From: Alectoria sarmentosa
Lineage: Eukaryota; Ascomycota; Lecanoromycetes; Lecanorales; Parmeliaceae
Direction of reading: 5' to 3'
DNA length: 32,110 nt
NCBI GenBank assembly: GCA_009733775.1
Contig: WOGZ01000354.1
Coordinates: forward strand, 1-32,110
Shown: positions 1 to 10,384 of the stretch, one piece after another
Numbering within the stretch: the first letter of the stretch is position 1
Layout of the letters: each line of letters starts with the position of its first letter
The notes under the pieces: generated by a model
Told to the model about the DNA's origin: nothing
What the model saw: the letters and a program-made list of their open reading frames with translations, nothing else
Database searches by the model: none
Made by a program: the position numbers and the translations under genes

Positions 1-53
<53 letters not shown>
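1..53. repeat. (TC)n microsatellite
   Basis: Uninterrupted CT/TC dinucleotide run from the left edge, followed to about position 76 by an imperfect TTCTTCTCG-like pyrimidine run. It probably continues beyond the window. Confidence 0.95.
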
Positions 54-56
<3 letters not shown>

Positions 57-1727
57 TGTTCTTCTCGTTCTTCTCATTTGCATCAAATGTTGAACATGTC
101 ATTCATTCAGGGAATTCAAAATAAACCTCCTTTCGATTATCTCACGAAATCCGTGATCTCATCTATACTGCACTGCACTGCACTGCTCCAGATCCCAAAC
201 AACCCTGCCCGAGGAAGTACGCCCGCGCATCAGGAAAAAGAGAATCCTCTACCCAGTGGAGCGATATCCTGAGGCCATCTATGCCGCCTTACAGCGCTGC
301 CGCCGTCAAATCAGCGATGAGTTCCAAGAAGCCTCGTCTGCCCGTCTGCCAATTCGGGACCTCAGACTCGGTTGTAACATCAAAGACGACGACGTAGTGC
401 CAACATGGGTCTTGCTCCCTTGTCCAGGGAAACGCGAGATAGGGAGTTTGGAGGTCGATTTCCGACTCTATGACGTGGGTCATAGCGATGGTCAGTTCCA
501 TAGCAATGGTAGGTGTTTTCCGCCTTCTTTTCTTAACTCGGCCCCGTTCCCTCTAGCCGCGAGACAATTTCTCCGAGTAGAGGTAGAATCGAAAGTGGGG
601 AATTCTCTACTGGTCTTCCCAGTCCGTAAGTACAGAAGAAGACTAGACCAAGCCAACCACTTAGGTGGCCCTGGCCTGATCTTCAAACCTCTTTTTCAGT
701 TCCTCAACCACTTTCTCCATCATGGACCTCGATTCTCCAGCTCTAGCTCTAAGGATGGTGTACATGGCCGGACTATACATGTTAATACGCTCTGTATGAC
801 ACTCCTACACGAGAGGCCAGGGGAAGGCTCCGGACGCGACGACCAGCTGTACGATCAGAATCACATCCGCGGTTCCTGCTAGTCCGCGCTGCTCCAGGTC
901 GCAGACTCGGGACTGCTTCTAGGGAGAGTAGAAAAGTTAAAATTGTGCTGGGGCGACGAGATAAGAGAGGTCGAGGTGAAAGGTACCGGGGAGGGGCGCG
1001 ATGTTTTGAGTGGAATTTGTATGGGTTTCATCGGGGCCCCTGAGATTGTAGCATGGGTCCCTTCACCAACAATCTAGTACCGCCAGCGTACATTGTGCAA
1101 TATCATAATTCACTTGCTGGCGTATCGGAGATACAGACCCTCGCATATCCAACATACTCGCATGCCGACAAACCAATTGTCGGCCGAGGGAAATAGCTTA
1201 GGGAAACAGCGTCGTATCGATTTCCATCAACTCTCTGACGCGACGACCACAATGCGATGACATCCGCAGAATCAAGATATTGCCATCATGTCTCACCTTT
1301 CGTGGCTGTCTCAGCCTCAAAGCCATCACTTTCTGTCACCTGACTTTACGCCTCGCGATTGGGTGGAATTATAGCTCCACACCCGTCAGATTGATATGCT
1401 TCAGCACGCAACATCAGCCACGGCTGTGCAATCGGGCAAACTCACTTTGAGTCAAAATCAGATTGCAACGTTCCAAGGTACGTTGCCATTCACATGTATT
1501 GACAAACAAAAGGCACACTGAAAAGGCACTGACAACAAATTCAGGAGAGCATATTGCTGCCGTTTCTTGCAAACCCAGAAATGCTCTTCTTTATGGACGC
1601 ACCTTGTAGATGGTTGACGGGGTATGCTGCGAGGTGAAATAATGTGTACACTCTTAACCTTCTATATTCGATCCGCGAATGGTCTATAGCGCGCTTGGTG
1701 TCCAGTGCCCAAGATGGACAAAGATTG
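54..1727. other. Stretch without a confident gene
   Basis: Balanced base composition. Apart from one weak minus-strand frame at 289-501 (listed separately) and a short CACTG tandem repeat near 168-187, I see no recognisable protein, tRNA or rRNA. The part from about 1,541 to 1,727 directly follows the stop of the thioesterase-like gene on the minus strand and probably holds its 3' untranslated region. Confidence 0.4.
289..501 (-). CDS. Possible small or partial hypothetical protein
   Basis: A 70-codon minus-strand frame from ATG at 501 to a stop at 289-291. The composition looks protein-like: acidic, with aromatic residues (PTPYLAFPW-like patch, WHYVVVFDV) and a plausible amphipathic C-terminal helix (FLELIADLTAA). 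I do not recognise the family. The frame stays open upstream of 501 through basic codons (KRRK), so it may be the last exon of a longer gene whose upstream exon I cannot place. A longer plus-strand frame covers the same DNA but reads as low-quality Ser/Arg-rich sequence and is more likely its shadow. Evidence for either is weak. Confidence 0.22.
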   Translation of the reverse strand: MELTIAMTHVIESEIDLQTPYLAFPWTREQDPCWHYVVVFDVTTESEVPNWQTGRRGFLELIADLTAAAL

Positions 1728-2804
1728 TCAGTAATGTCCCAATGCCGGTTTGCCCTCGTAATCAAATTCCTCGTTTAGTTTATCACCAATGTAGAACTCC
1801 GCGACCCTTAGACCCCTCTTCCTCTCCGCCTCGATTCGCTCCCAAGTCCATTCGCCATCAACAGCCTTGGGCGCAAGAGACGCGGCCATAATGTCGCCCG
1901 CGTTGTTGGCTGTAAAACTCTCCCCGATGGAAGCAGCAGCAGCATCAATTGTAGAAGCTTCGGTGTCAGGAGTAATGCTGACAGGCAGTGTCTCTTGGTC
2001 TGCAGGCCTCGGAGGTAGCAGTCCAGCCGCGCGAAAGACTCTTTCGGGTGGTATCGTACGGCGGCCCTTCTTGAACACATATTTGGCGATGGCGGTTGCA
2101 AAAATTGCAGGATGCGGTCCTTGTCTACCACCCTCGCTGCCCGGGGGAATCTCGCTGCTCTCTGCATTTGATACTTTGCCTTTCTTCCATGGCTGCAGGG
2201 TGTACCCTGTGGGCTTCACGGCCCCCTTCTTCACAAAGTGAGAGATGCCATAGAACCATTTGTTATCCCAAGAAAGAAGTCTCGTCCATATTTCGAACCC
2301 CTCATACGGCTTGATCTCCCTTCTGAAATCGCAACTAACACCCCCAAGCGCGATCCCAAATCTGTCCTTTGTCCCAAGCTCCTTTGCCAACTCTTTTCTT
2401 GTGATGTCTATACCGTTTCCGCATAGGGAGACAAGTGTCGCAACTCGAGCGACGTCGAAGTCGGAGAAGTAAGTACTATTTGACTTGTGAAGGTTGTAGT
2501 CGCATTCGAGGAAGCCGGAGCGGGAGGACGAGATCATAGGCTGAAAGAGAGCGGCGGGGCCGACCTTGGAGGCGAGACGAATGCGGGAGGATCGTATGCC
2601 GTCGAAGAGGCCTTTGAAGAGGCGCATCTGTCAAAATGTCAACATGAAGCCTTCCGTGTGTGGAGGATTTGCGGCGCTTACATGCCAGACAAACGGAAGA
2701 CTCTTAAGGTTGAGAAGGGCGAAGACGAGGGCAAGCAGCTTCCAGAAGCCAGCGCGACCCGAGAAACCAAGTCTGCTGCGCAGAGAAGCCAGCTCGAAGG
2801 CCAT
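1728..2804 (-). CDS. Thioesterase-like (4HBT/hot-dog) membrane-anchored protein, 2 exons
   Basis: Spliced protein of 340 residues. Exon 1 is 2804-2682 (41 codons); the intron is 2681-2628 (54 bp, GTAAGC donor, TTGACAG acceptor, phase 0); exon 2 is 2627-1728. Residues about 19-39 form one hydrophobic helix (WKLLALVFALLNLKSLPFVW), a likely N-terminal membrane anchor. The hot-dog core follows: residues 82-102 hold ECDYNLHKSNSTYFSD, the conserved D/H/N patch of this fungal thioesterase-like family (related to THEM6 and COG0824 acyl-CoA thioesterases). Around 135-176 is the second core block, GGVSCDFRREIKPYE, FEIWTRLL and FVKKG. The Ala/Pro-rich tail (about 215-300) is probably disordered, and the last 40 residues are again ordered. 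An acyl-CoA thioesterase-like role is inferred from the family and the substrate is unknown. A start at 2627 would lose the anchor, so I chose the spliced start. Confidence 0.85.
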
Positions 2805-2941
2805 GGTCGTGGGGTTCGCCGTCTAGGCTCCAAAAGGACGGGCTTGACAGGCACCCAGCAATAAGGTTCCGATCATCCACTTCTGTATAGAATCAAAATA
2901 CGACAAGACGGGCGTGGCATGATTTCCAGCCGAGCTAAGCA

Positions 2942-2981
2942 CCCAACAGCTCTCACACAGCCCATCGTGAGAGCTGTTGGG
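2942..2981. promoter_or_regulatory. Perfect 15-bp inverted repeat, 10-nt loop
   Basis: Left arm CCCAACAGCTCTCAC (2942-2956), loop 2957-2966, right arm GTGAGAGCTGTTGGG (2967-2981). There are no mismatches. It lies about 140 bp upstream of the thioesterase-like start codon, so it could be a cruciform-forming or dyad protein-binding site in that promoter. Function is unknown. Confidence 0.6.
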
Positions 2982-3884
2982 GGCAAGGCTGAGAGCGAGC
3001 TTATGTTGACAAATGTTTTGCCGAGGTAAGACTATACGAGTACAGCATCACGTGATCAATCCCATTTCGGAAAAATCGCGCGTGGCGCGTCTTTCCACCT
3101 TCATCGCCAAGTGCCATAACCCAATTAATTACCTTGTTCGGCGATTGCTGTCAGCAGCGATGATCACGTCCGATCCAAATATACTCCCGTCATTCAAGCA
3201 GACTCAGGACAGTCTTGTATTGTCGTACGGAGCTTTCATTGGATTGAACGGGCTTACTTCTGGCCCATCATCCCAAATCGCTCGCCCTGGGGAGACTGGC
3301 GTTGTGGAGATTTTCGTGCTCACTTTTCGATTGATGTTGAGCTCGAAAGCGGCCCGCCATTACCAAAAAGGGTTCGTCTTCAAGCAGGCTTCGAGCTCAC
3401 AATGTGGACCTGAAACGTCCGAAGAGGTTGAATGCACAAGCTCGCCAAATGCATGTGCCTTGTAGCAGGGTTCCACGCGAGTCCTTGGAGAATTTTTGAA
3501 CATGACCACTTTAGTTTCGAGCCGCAGCATGTTGAAAAGATGGTTGGTTCCCAGCCTCCTTCGGCCTGTTGCCATGCCAGCTACATGATTAGTACTGTAT
3601 ATAGGGCTTGCTCCAGGGGAGCTTTGGGACTACAATAATCCATTCTTCATATTCCATACCTGATCTTTCAACACAACATTGGGTCTGTCATGTTGATATA
3701 GGGATGGGGGAACGTGAGCAACTTTTGGCATAAAGGTCCGTGGGTCCCCTCGGTCTACACGCAAAGTCCTAGCAGAGTCCTGGACAGCGCTGGCAGCAGC
3801 CCTAGACCTACCTTCGGACGGCGGCCCTGTAGCGAAGACCCCAGAATTATATCCTGGGAGCCACGGAGCGCATAGACTTTTCGC
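2982..3884. other. Stretch without a confident gene
   Basis: Apart from the CACGTG palindrome at 3047-3056, I see no supportable gene. A plus-strand frame at 3013-3465 is open for 150 codons but shows no family motif and no domain-like pattern, and similar-quality frames exist on the other strand. Nothing else stands out. Confidence 0.35.
3047..3056. promoter_or_regulatory. Palindromic CACGTG (E-box/bHLH-type) site
   Basis: ATCACGTGAT is a perfect 10-bp palindrome around the CACGTG core bound by fungal bHLH factors. It lies 243 bp upstream of the thioesterase-like ATG. Functional use is inference. Confidence 0.3.
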
Positions 3885-4586
3885 TTGTCGTTCCCACAGT
3901 CGCCGTTCAGATTCACTGCTACGATGCTGCTGAAAGGCATCTGTGTTTTTTTCAAGTCGTGTTCTTGGCGACCTGATGGTGTAAAAGCGAAAGATGAAGA
4001 ACATCAACCGATTGAACCATACTCGTACGAGTATCCAATCTTCCCCCCACCGCCTCCTCAAGAAACCTTGACCCGCCGATCAGAATATATTGCCAAGAAT
4101 CGAGCCCGCAAGTACTTGGTTCCCGAAGGCGTATTGACAGACACGCCACTCTATGCGCTGTACCGCCTATATGACTATTTTGTCGTAGATCACGTCACGG
4201 GCTATAGAAACCAGCTCGAATGATTCTAAAAGCAGCGCAGTTAGGCTGTGAGAGATATACCAGGGACGACCATCCTGCCCGATATGCATTCCCCGCTTGC
4301 ATTCCTGCTCTGATTGCCAACGAAAGGATTAAGCTGGCGCCTTGCTCGCGATACTCCGGCTATCATCTCACCAGAAGAAGCTGAAGCACTTAGGACGAGG
4401 CCGGAGTCATCTAAGAAGTACGAAGGGCTACCTGAGTGGACGAAAACTGTGCCGGCTCTTCCAGAAACACTGCTCATGCCGTCGCATGATAAGATTGTGA
4501 TAGAGGGTTTTGATGATCCTAGGGCGTCGACTTGCTTCAAATCTAAGAACATACTCATATGGGGCCCGCACATCCACTTCACATGA
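3885..4586 (+). pseudogene. Frame-broken coding stretch, unknown family
   Basis: Three consecutive plus-strand segments look coding but lie in different frames. The first (3885-4223) ends in a tidy segment with LTDTPLYALYRLYDYFVVDH before a TGA. The second (about 4226-4390, frame shifted) contains YTRDDHPARYAFPACIPALI and NERIKLA. The third (about 4330-4586) returns to the first frame with DTPAIISPEEAEALRTRPES and ends KNILIWGPHIHFT-stop. I found no GT..AG pair that joins them sensibly. The simplest reading is one gene of about 200 residues broken by at least two indels; two unrelated small genes remain possible. I do not recognise the family. Confidence 0.3.
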
Positions 4587-4792
4587 ACCATAACCACTAT
4601 TACAACTACGAGGATGTACGACTAGCTCCACAATTTCGATTTGGTCTGGAAAGAAAAGGAGTCTTGAAGAGGTTTACTAAAGTACACAGGTCCTAACAGA
4701 CCATACAAAAGGCGTGCAGCATTCTCACATAGCGAGAAACGGACCCATGCTGAGATACCAAATTCAAAGGCCAGGCAACCCCCACGGAAGCC

Positions 4793-5639
4793 CTAGCCAG
4801 CGATTCCGTCTCTTCTATAAAAATGCCGATACTCCTTGTTGACGGCACGTATCACATCGTTACTGTTGTCCTTCTGGTACGCTTGGCACCACCGCTTGAT
4901 ACGAGCTGCAGAGACCGGTCCACCATGCTTCAGGATATAATAGTGGAGGTACGATGCCGCGTCCGTGACATCGTACGGTCGAGTTTCAGCTGGACGCTCT
5001 AGTCGGTTCATCTTACCACACAGTGCATAGTTCCACGGTGCGGCAACCATCTTCAGACCCGTCCTTTCGAACAGCACTTCGTTTTGCTCGAGCGCTTCCT
5101 GAGTCACTCTACGATGAATACTTAGGGGAAGCCAGAGCATCGTCTGGTTATTGAACCATTCGCCTCCTAGCTGTGTCTGGCTTTGTCTTTCGCGTACCTG
5201 GCGGCCTCGTCTAGCAAGATTCGCTGATCATTGTTGAGGTTCGTCGTGCAGAAGTCGACGTAGTGGGTGTACTGCCGGTTCTGCAAAGCAGAGTATTTAC
5301 AGCGCCCCGGACGGTGATAATCGTGATGCTTTGACGCTGCCTGTCAATAAACTCTGCCATCGTTGTCAAGGCTGCCTCGAGAGTTCGTCTGTCGAGCTCG
5401 TCGTCCTCAATCCGGATGACCCTTCCGTCATGATCAACTCGAGGCCTGGGAACGTGCAACATCAAGTCTCGAGGTCTAGAGATATTGGTGATCTGTGCCT
5501 GACGTGGCTTTTCCTCCGAGGCCACAGGGCAGCCCAAAATTGCGATGACCACAGTCAATTCCCAACATTGAGGCCTCAAGGGGCTGAGGCGTATTTTAAT
5601 TGGCCTGTGATATTGGGACGTTTCGGTTAGAGCGGTCAT
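4793..5639 (-). pseudogene. Uncharacterised fungal protein, now spread over three frames
   Basis: Three adjoining protein-like segments run right to left. Frame A (5639-5301) contains ITNISRPRDLMLHVPRPRVD and RTLEAALTTMAEFIDRQRQS. Frame B (5280-5167) contains NRQYTHYVDFCTTNLNNDQR and DEAARYAKDKARHS, then TAG. Frame C (about 5166-4793) contains LGGEWFNNQTMLWLPLSIHR, RPYDVTDAASYLHYYILKHG and VIRAVNKEYRHFY, then a stop. The A/B gap is a 20-nt GTAAAT...TTTGCAG segment (5300-5281), intron-like at both ends but far too short for a normal fungal intron. The B/C switch needs a single-base change around the TAG at 5169-5167. I take it as one gene of about 270 residues with two frame disruptions (pseudogene or sequence error). 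The family is not recognised. If it is functional, only frame C, starting at 5140, is a conventional single ORF of 115 residues. Confidence 0.5.
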
Positions 5640-6660
5640 ATAAAGAGTAAGGTGAACTTACAGAAGTGTGAAGTTTTTAGGTTGACGGTGTTATATGTGA
5701 TGGAAGTATTTTTGCTTCGCCATTTTAAGTTGAAGAAACTTCCATATTCAATCACCTACGTGTTACAGGAGGAGCCTTTCCTAATCCTGTTGACACACTT
5801 GGGAGTGTTTACTCGTCTTATGAAGCTCTTTCTAAGGATTCACTCCCAATGATTGGCGGTTCAACACCTTCTCTGTTCTCAAGTTTTCTATAGCCTCAAT
5901 ATATACCTATCAAGCGCGCTGCTTTTAGTCGTTGCCTTTTGTGCATCTTAGCTACTTACGCGCTTGTGGGCTTGGGCATAATCTGCGCCGGGCCCCATCA
6001 GACCTTGAGGAGTGAGTATTTCGTTTCAATGCATATATAGTTCAGCGGAGGAGACCGTGCAGCTCTGCGTTCTAAGACTAAGATCTATTGGCCAAGGCTG
6101 TAGGGCTTGCTGACCTGAGACCCCGTGTGTCACACAATACTGCTCAGAGCTCCTGAACACCCTTTCCATACCCACCGTGCGGCGCAGCCAGGACCAACAG
6201 TCAGCTTCCATGAGCGTTTAGAGGATGACGCTCGTTTGTGGTGGAGCTGGCGCTTATGTAGCTTTGCCGAAGCGCCACTTCGAAGGCTCGGGAACGGAGA
6301 CCATTCGAAAGCACTCGACAAAGGAGGTTTCGATTTCCTGTGGTACCTCAAATGTAGGAGCACATGAGTGTGATCATGGACCATCAATGTTTTAGGCTTC
6401 TAGATTGGGGCCAAAATCGCTTCGCCGTCGTGAGATGAACGCATACGTGTGTGTTGTAGGCGTACTGCTTCTCAATCTGCGTGTCGGTCTGGCCGAGGAT
6501 TCCATGTTCTTCCTCTTCTTCATGCAGTGAATCAAGGCGAGGAGTTGAAGCACTTCGAGAGAGAGAACCATTGCTTTCTCCTTCCCCGGTAGCGGAAAAG
6601 TTCCGCCCTCTCGCGACCTCACCCTCGCTTACTCTTGTCGACATATCTTCAATCACCTCT
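5640..6660. other. Stretch without a confident gene
   Basis: No recognisable coding sequence. A 9-bp inverted repeat TTGGGAGTG / CACTCCCAA lies near 5800-5850. The part nearest 6660 is the presumed promoter and leader of the metallophosphoesterase gene. The open frame continues upstream of its chosen start to 6481, but that part reads as Ser/Leu-rich leader-like sequence. Confidence 0.4.
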
Positions 6661-7635
6661 ATGTCCTTTCAGAATGTTTCAATCCCTCCTAAACCAGACT
6701 CAGCACCGCGAATAGTTAGACTCCTAAACCATCGTCTCCGGTCTCTCGCTTCGACCTTAAATTCCCTCCACCGCCCCCCACCTCCACCTCCTCTTCCCAC
6801 CCACCTGCTCACCATCGTTTGCATATCAGACACACATTGCACGCATCCACCCATCCCACCGGGTGATCTTCTTCTTCACGCCGGAGATCTCAGTAAATGG
6901 GGTACGTTCTCCGAGATCCAAGCTCAACTCACATGGCTGTCGGAACAGCCACACAAGTACAAGGTCGTTGTAGCTGGGAACCACGATCTGCTCCTCGACC
7001 CTGAATTCAGGGACAAGCACCCAGAGAGGTGGAAACAGTCTGCGCAAGCTGCATCCGATGATAATCATATCAACTATGTTGACTATCCAGCGGCCCATCT
7101 TGACTGGGCAGACGTGATATACCTCCACAATTCGTCCGTCACCCTGCCATTTCCTTGTGACCGCAGCCTCAGGATCTATGGCTCACCGCTCACCCCTCGA
7201 CATGGACTCTCCGCTTTCCAACATCTCCCTTCAGAAGACGTCTGGACGGAAAAGGTTCCCCTGAACACAGACATCGTCCTTACGCACGGCCCACCTCGAG
7301 GCCACCTGGATGGATTCATGAAGTCTGGGTGCGCGTTTCTGACACAGGAGGTTTTGCGAGTGCAACCGCGCTTGGTGGTCTACGGTCATATACATGAGGG
7401 ATACGGGACTGAAGAGAGGGTTTACGACCGGGTTGGAGAGGCGTATGAGCAGATCTCTGGGCAATTGGGTGGATGGGTGAATTTAGCGAGCATGGTATGG
7501 GGTATCATGTGGGGATACCTGATTCCTAGACCATTGCAACAGCCAGAGAGGAGGACGGCTTTTGTCAATGCGGCGGTCGTGGAGGGATGGGAGAATTATA
7601 TGGTGAAGAACGAAGCTGTTGTTCTGCAGATATAA
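6661..7635 (+). CDS. Calcineurin-like metallophosphoesterase (MPPED type)
   Basis: Single exon, 324 residues. All five metal-binding motifs of the metallophosphoesterase fold are present in order: SDTH at 56-59 (D57, H59), GD at 75-76, GNHD at 106-109, THG at 208-210 followed by H215, and GHIH at 242-245. Spacing and sequence (CISDTHCTHP, VVAGNHDLLLD, YGSPLTPRHG, LTHGPPRGHLD, VYGHIHEGYG, FVNAA) fit the MPPED1/MPPED2-like branch, so a two-metal phosphodiesterase or phosphatase activity is expected; the substrate is unknown. A proline run lies at 39-45 ahead of the domain. I chose ATG 6661 because the in-frame extension to 6481 is low complexity and unlike the family. There is no signal peptide, and the protein is probably soluble. 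Confidence 0.9.
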   Translation: MSFQNVSIPPKPDSAPRIVRLLNHRLRSLASTLNSLHRPPPPPPLPTHLLTIVCISDTHCTHPPIPPGDLLLHAGDLSKWGTFSEIQAQLTWLSEQPHKYKVVVAGNHDLLLDPEFRDKHPERWKQSAQAASDDNHINYVDYPAAHLDWADVIYLHNSSVTLPFPCDRSLRIYGSPLTPRHGLSAFQHLPSEDVWTEKVPLNTDIVLTHGPPRGHLDGFMKSGCAFLTQEVLRVQPRLVVYGHIHEGYGTEERVYDRVGEAYEQISGQLGGWVNLASMVWGIMWGYLIPRPLQQPERRTAFVNAAVVEGWENYMVKNEAVVLQI

Positions 7636-9210
7636 TGAGACGACGAAAGTATGGGATCTTCGTTGACTAAGCGACAAATTCCGGCTCTGGAGTGGAAACC
7701 TACGTGGCACGCGTGTGTATTGACTAGTTGGTCTCGATCGTCTTTTCCCCGCCCTCGATCCACAAAGTTACCAAAGCATGCCTCCCAGGGAGTCATGGCT
7801 GGGTACTTTGGTATGTCGGCCAGCACATGACTCCGGTCGAGCGCTGTGCACACAACCACTTTGCCTAGAACTGCCCGAACGGGTGGAGACTAAGCCACCT
7901 GGGCATAGAATGCTCGTCCATAAAGAGGCCGCGTAAGAAGAGAGGCGTACCCGGTGAAAGTGATCCTAGAACCACTGCGGACTCTAGAAAAGCTGACCAA
8001 TATATGAACGACCGCGATTGTGTTGCACATCACATGTCTTATCGAGACACGTGTACCATCATGAAAGACCTTGCAAAGTATGCTGTACTTAGCCTACAAG
8101 AGATAACGGCGAGAACAGACTTCCAAGGTAACGAAGGCTGGAAAGACGGACGGAGCTGGCTCACTACGACAAAGACTCGACTTTCCATATCAACATTGTA
8201 GCTTGCAAATACAAGTAAATTCGCCACCTCCAGCCGCGGCAGCATACCTGTGTCTTAGATGAGCAAAATCTGGCGCTTTCTCAACACGCAAAGCGGAGTG
8301 TTTTGACGAGAGATGCAGAGTCAAGGATTTTGAAAGCCATGGCATGTTCCCATCAGTCTTTGTAGCTAAGATCGTGTTAGCCTCTCTCCTACCTGGGTGC
8401 AAAGGTCGTGGGCCGAGCAACAACTCCAATGGTTATGAAGCCATTCCTGTCGTGTCTGCCACCAGAGTCAGACCCATCGATATTCGCGTCATTGTCTTCT
8501 CAACCTCCCACTTTGTTCTCAACATCATCGCTCGCCTCGTAAGATACACGAAGATCGAGAATGATGAAACAAGCTACCTTTTCATCTCGTTTAACTTCCT
8601 CGATTACAGCTACGTTGCCGTCCATCCTGCAAAGAATTTTTCGGCATCCTGTCTCTATTTGCACCCTCTAGCGCCCACGTACCAACGGCCATGAGTGCGT
8701 CGCCATTTAAAAATTAGCACCCTCATCTTGCCGCCGCTTCTACCTGCTCTCTAGATAGCTGTATCAGCTCAGCGACGAACCCATTCGCACGAGCACTGGC
8801 CCCTTCGAATGACACGTTGCAAACAGAGAAAGCCACCATACCCTCGCCGCCGGGAATTCATCCCCTCCTGCAACCGCCTGCTGAGTCCCTACCAAACGCT
8901 CAACGCTGCCAATTTTGAAACCGCCAAACGAGACACGTTATTATCCACAGTCCCGAAAACAGCAAAAACATCCGCTCATCCATCATACAAACGTCAAAAC
9001 AAACCCCATCTATTCGTACTTTCCATGCAAATGACTGTCGCAAAGAAGTACCCAAGGAAAAGCTTACTCACACACATCCTCACCAACGCTAAAAATGTCC
9101 ATTCTTTCCATGAATTCACTCGCAAATTCCAGGGCCGCTGATGGGATCTCCAGCGGGGCTGACGGCTCCGGGATCGAGCGACGGCAGGCAATTAGGAGGG
9201 TGGGACTGTG
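7636..9210. other. Stretch without a confident gene
   Basis: Several frames of 60-116 codons occur on both strands (for example 8344-8694 plus) but none shows a domain pattern or splice structure I trust. A minus-strand segment near 9105-9060 starts ATG and runs into a stop after 15 codons (MERMDIFSVGEDVCE), so it could be a first exon, but no continuation is visible. Confidence 0.35.
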
Positions 9211-9240
9211 AAGGAAGGAAGGAAAGAAGGAAAGAAGGAG
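9211..9240. repeat. Purine (GGAA/GAAA) microsatellite
   Basis: Thirty bases of pure A/G built from AAGG and AAAG units, about 350 bp downstream of the stop of the minus-strand gene at 9590. Confidence 0.85.
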
Positions 9241-9589
9241 CGTCGTGGAAGTAGGTGCTTTTACTTTTTATCAGATTGGGGGGGTAGGGATCGCAGATTG
9301 AATTGATTTCGGGGTTGCGCTGGTGTTGGAGGTGGTGACGCAGAGGTTGGATGGTCGATCATCTTGTAAATTTTCAAAGGAAATCTTCGCAAAAGAAACT
9401 CCCGTTCTCTGATCGGCTTTCTTCTTCTCTCCTTCCAGACCCAGAAAGCTAGGCCGATCAGATTACGCAGGCGGGAGGTATGCATCAACTCGGTCAAGCT
9501 GAAGATCACAGAAGCGAGAAAGAAACGTAAATGCGACCCTGATGACACAGCGCCGGCTTCCGCTCTTCATACAAGTACCAAGACGAGAT

Positions 9590-10384
9590 CTAGCGAGGTA
9601 GCATACACAAAGGTCGGCCAGCAGGCTTTTTGGCCTTGGAGTCGATAGCGCTCTGGGATTCCGAAGTCTCATAGTAGACGGCCGCACGCCCCGGATCATA
9701 AATGCCCCACTTGTTAGTCTGGACAGCCATTTTGGGCTTCTGAGGACTTGCAGAACCGGACGTTTCCAACAATCCAACGCCCCCGCCGTCCTGGCCGGCT
9801 GGGGGGCTTTCAGGAGTCGAACTCCCACCGTGTTTGGAACTCTCGCTGTCTTCTGGACTCCCACAGTGTTTTGAACTCTCGCTGTCTTCTGGACTCTCGC
9901 TGTGCTTATCCGTCAGTAAAGTCCTTCCAGAAGAATTACCCACGCAGAAAAACCATACCGAGGCTCCGGGAAACCGAGACGATCGCAGCTCAGCTGCGCC
10001 ATGGACGTCGATCCGTCGGCATTCCGACACGTCGTCCAGTGGACCTTGTCGCCCGGCAGCAGGCCTCGGTCGAGGATCGCCGCCACGTCGACGGCGGTGC
10101 CTTTGGTGGAGACGAGCAAGTCGGTGCCGGAGTGGGAGTCCGGTTTGATGCAGATTTCGTCGCGCCAGGGACGTTCGGCGAGCTGGATTTCGGAGACTTT
10201 GCCGCGCTGGGTACGGGGCTGCTCTTGGAACGAGGGCATGTGGTGGGGTATGAATGGGGCTTTTGGTGTGGTTAGATTTTGGATCCACGGAGAGTGGAAG
10301 GGAGGGGAGGACGGGGAGGAGAGAAAAGTACTTACGACGCTTTCTATGGGGTTTGCAATGACTCAGGGTTTGGATGAAAGGCAC
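9590..10384 (-). CDS. Uncharacterised protein with 12-residue tandem repeat, 3 exons
   Basis: The best model is 219 residues. Exon 1 is 10384-10336 (49 nt); intron 1 is 10335-10260 (76 bp, GTAAGT donor, CTAAC branch, AAAAG acceptor); exon 2 is 10259-9959; intron 2 is 9958-9900 (59 bp, GTATGG donor, TTTACTGAC branch, CACAG acceptor); exon 3 is 9899-9590. Phases agree throughout. Exon 2 encodes an ordered segment (VSEIQLAERPWRDEICIKPD, GTAVDVAAILDRGLLPGDKV, RLGFPEPR). Exon 3 starts with two copies of SPEDSESSKHxG, a Ser/Glu/Asp-rich and probably phosphorylatable linker, and ends with VQTNKWGIYDPGRAAVYYET and an AKKPAGRP tail. A shorter model starting at ATG 10239 (196 residues, one intron) is also possible. 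I do not recognise the family; there is no signal peptide or membrane helix. Confidence 0.7.
   Translation of the reverse strand: MPFIQTLSHCKPHRKRRKYFSLLPVLPSLPLSVDPKSNHTKSPIHTPPHALVPRAAPYPARQSLRNPARRTSLARRNLHQTGLPLRHRLARLHQRHRRRRGGDPRPRPAAGRQGPLDDVSECRRIDVHGAAELRSSRFPGASVWFFCVGNSSGRTLLTDKHSESPEDSESSKHCGSPEDSESSKHGGSSTPESPPAGQDGGGVGLLETSGSASPQKPKMAVQTNKWGIYDPGRAAVYYETSESQSAIDSKAKKPAGRPLCMLPR
9827..9899. repeat. 36-bp tandem repeat inside exon 3
   Basis: Two near-identical 36-bp units encode SPEDSESSKHCG and SPEDSESSKHGG on the minus strand, with a partial third start. The unit is a multiple of three, so copy changes would keep the frame. Confidence 0.75.

Noticed and set aside
256..882. 208-codon plus-strand frame
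   Set aside because: Low-quality composition with no domain pattern; overlaps a more protein-like minus-strand frame, so probably a shadow or chance.
3013..3465. 150-codon plus-strand frame
   Set aside because: No motif, no splice support, similar frames on the other strand.
6481..6660. Upstream in-frame extension of the metallophosphoesterase
   Set aside because: Ser/Cys-rich leader-like sequence not seen in the family; ATG 6661 gives the normal N-terminus.
7596..7859. 87-codon minus-strand frame downstream of the metallophosphoesterase
   Set aside because: Overlaps the end of the confident gene on the other strand and shows no domain pattern.
9748..10275. 175-codon plus-strand frame with internal repeats
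   Set aside because: Opposite-strand shadow of the repeat-containing minus-strand gene, which has consistent introns and phases.
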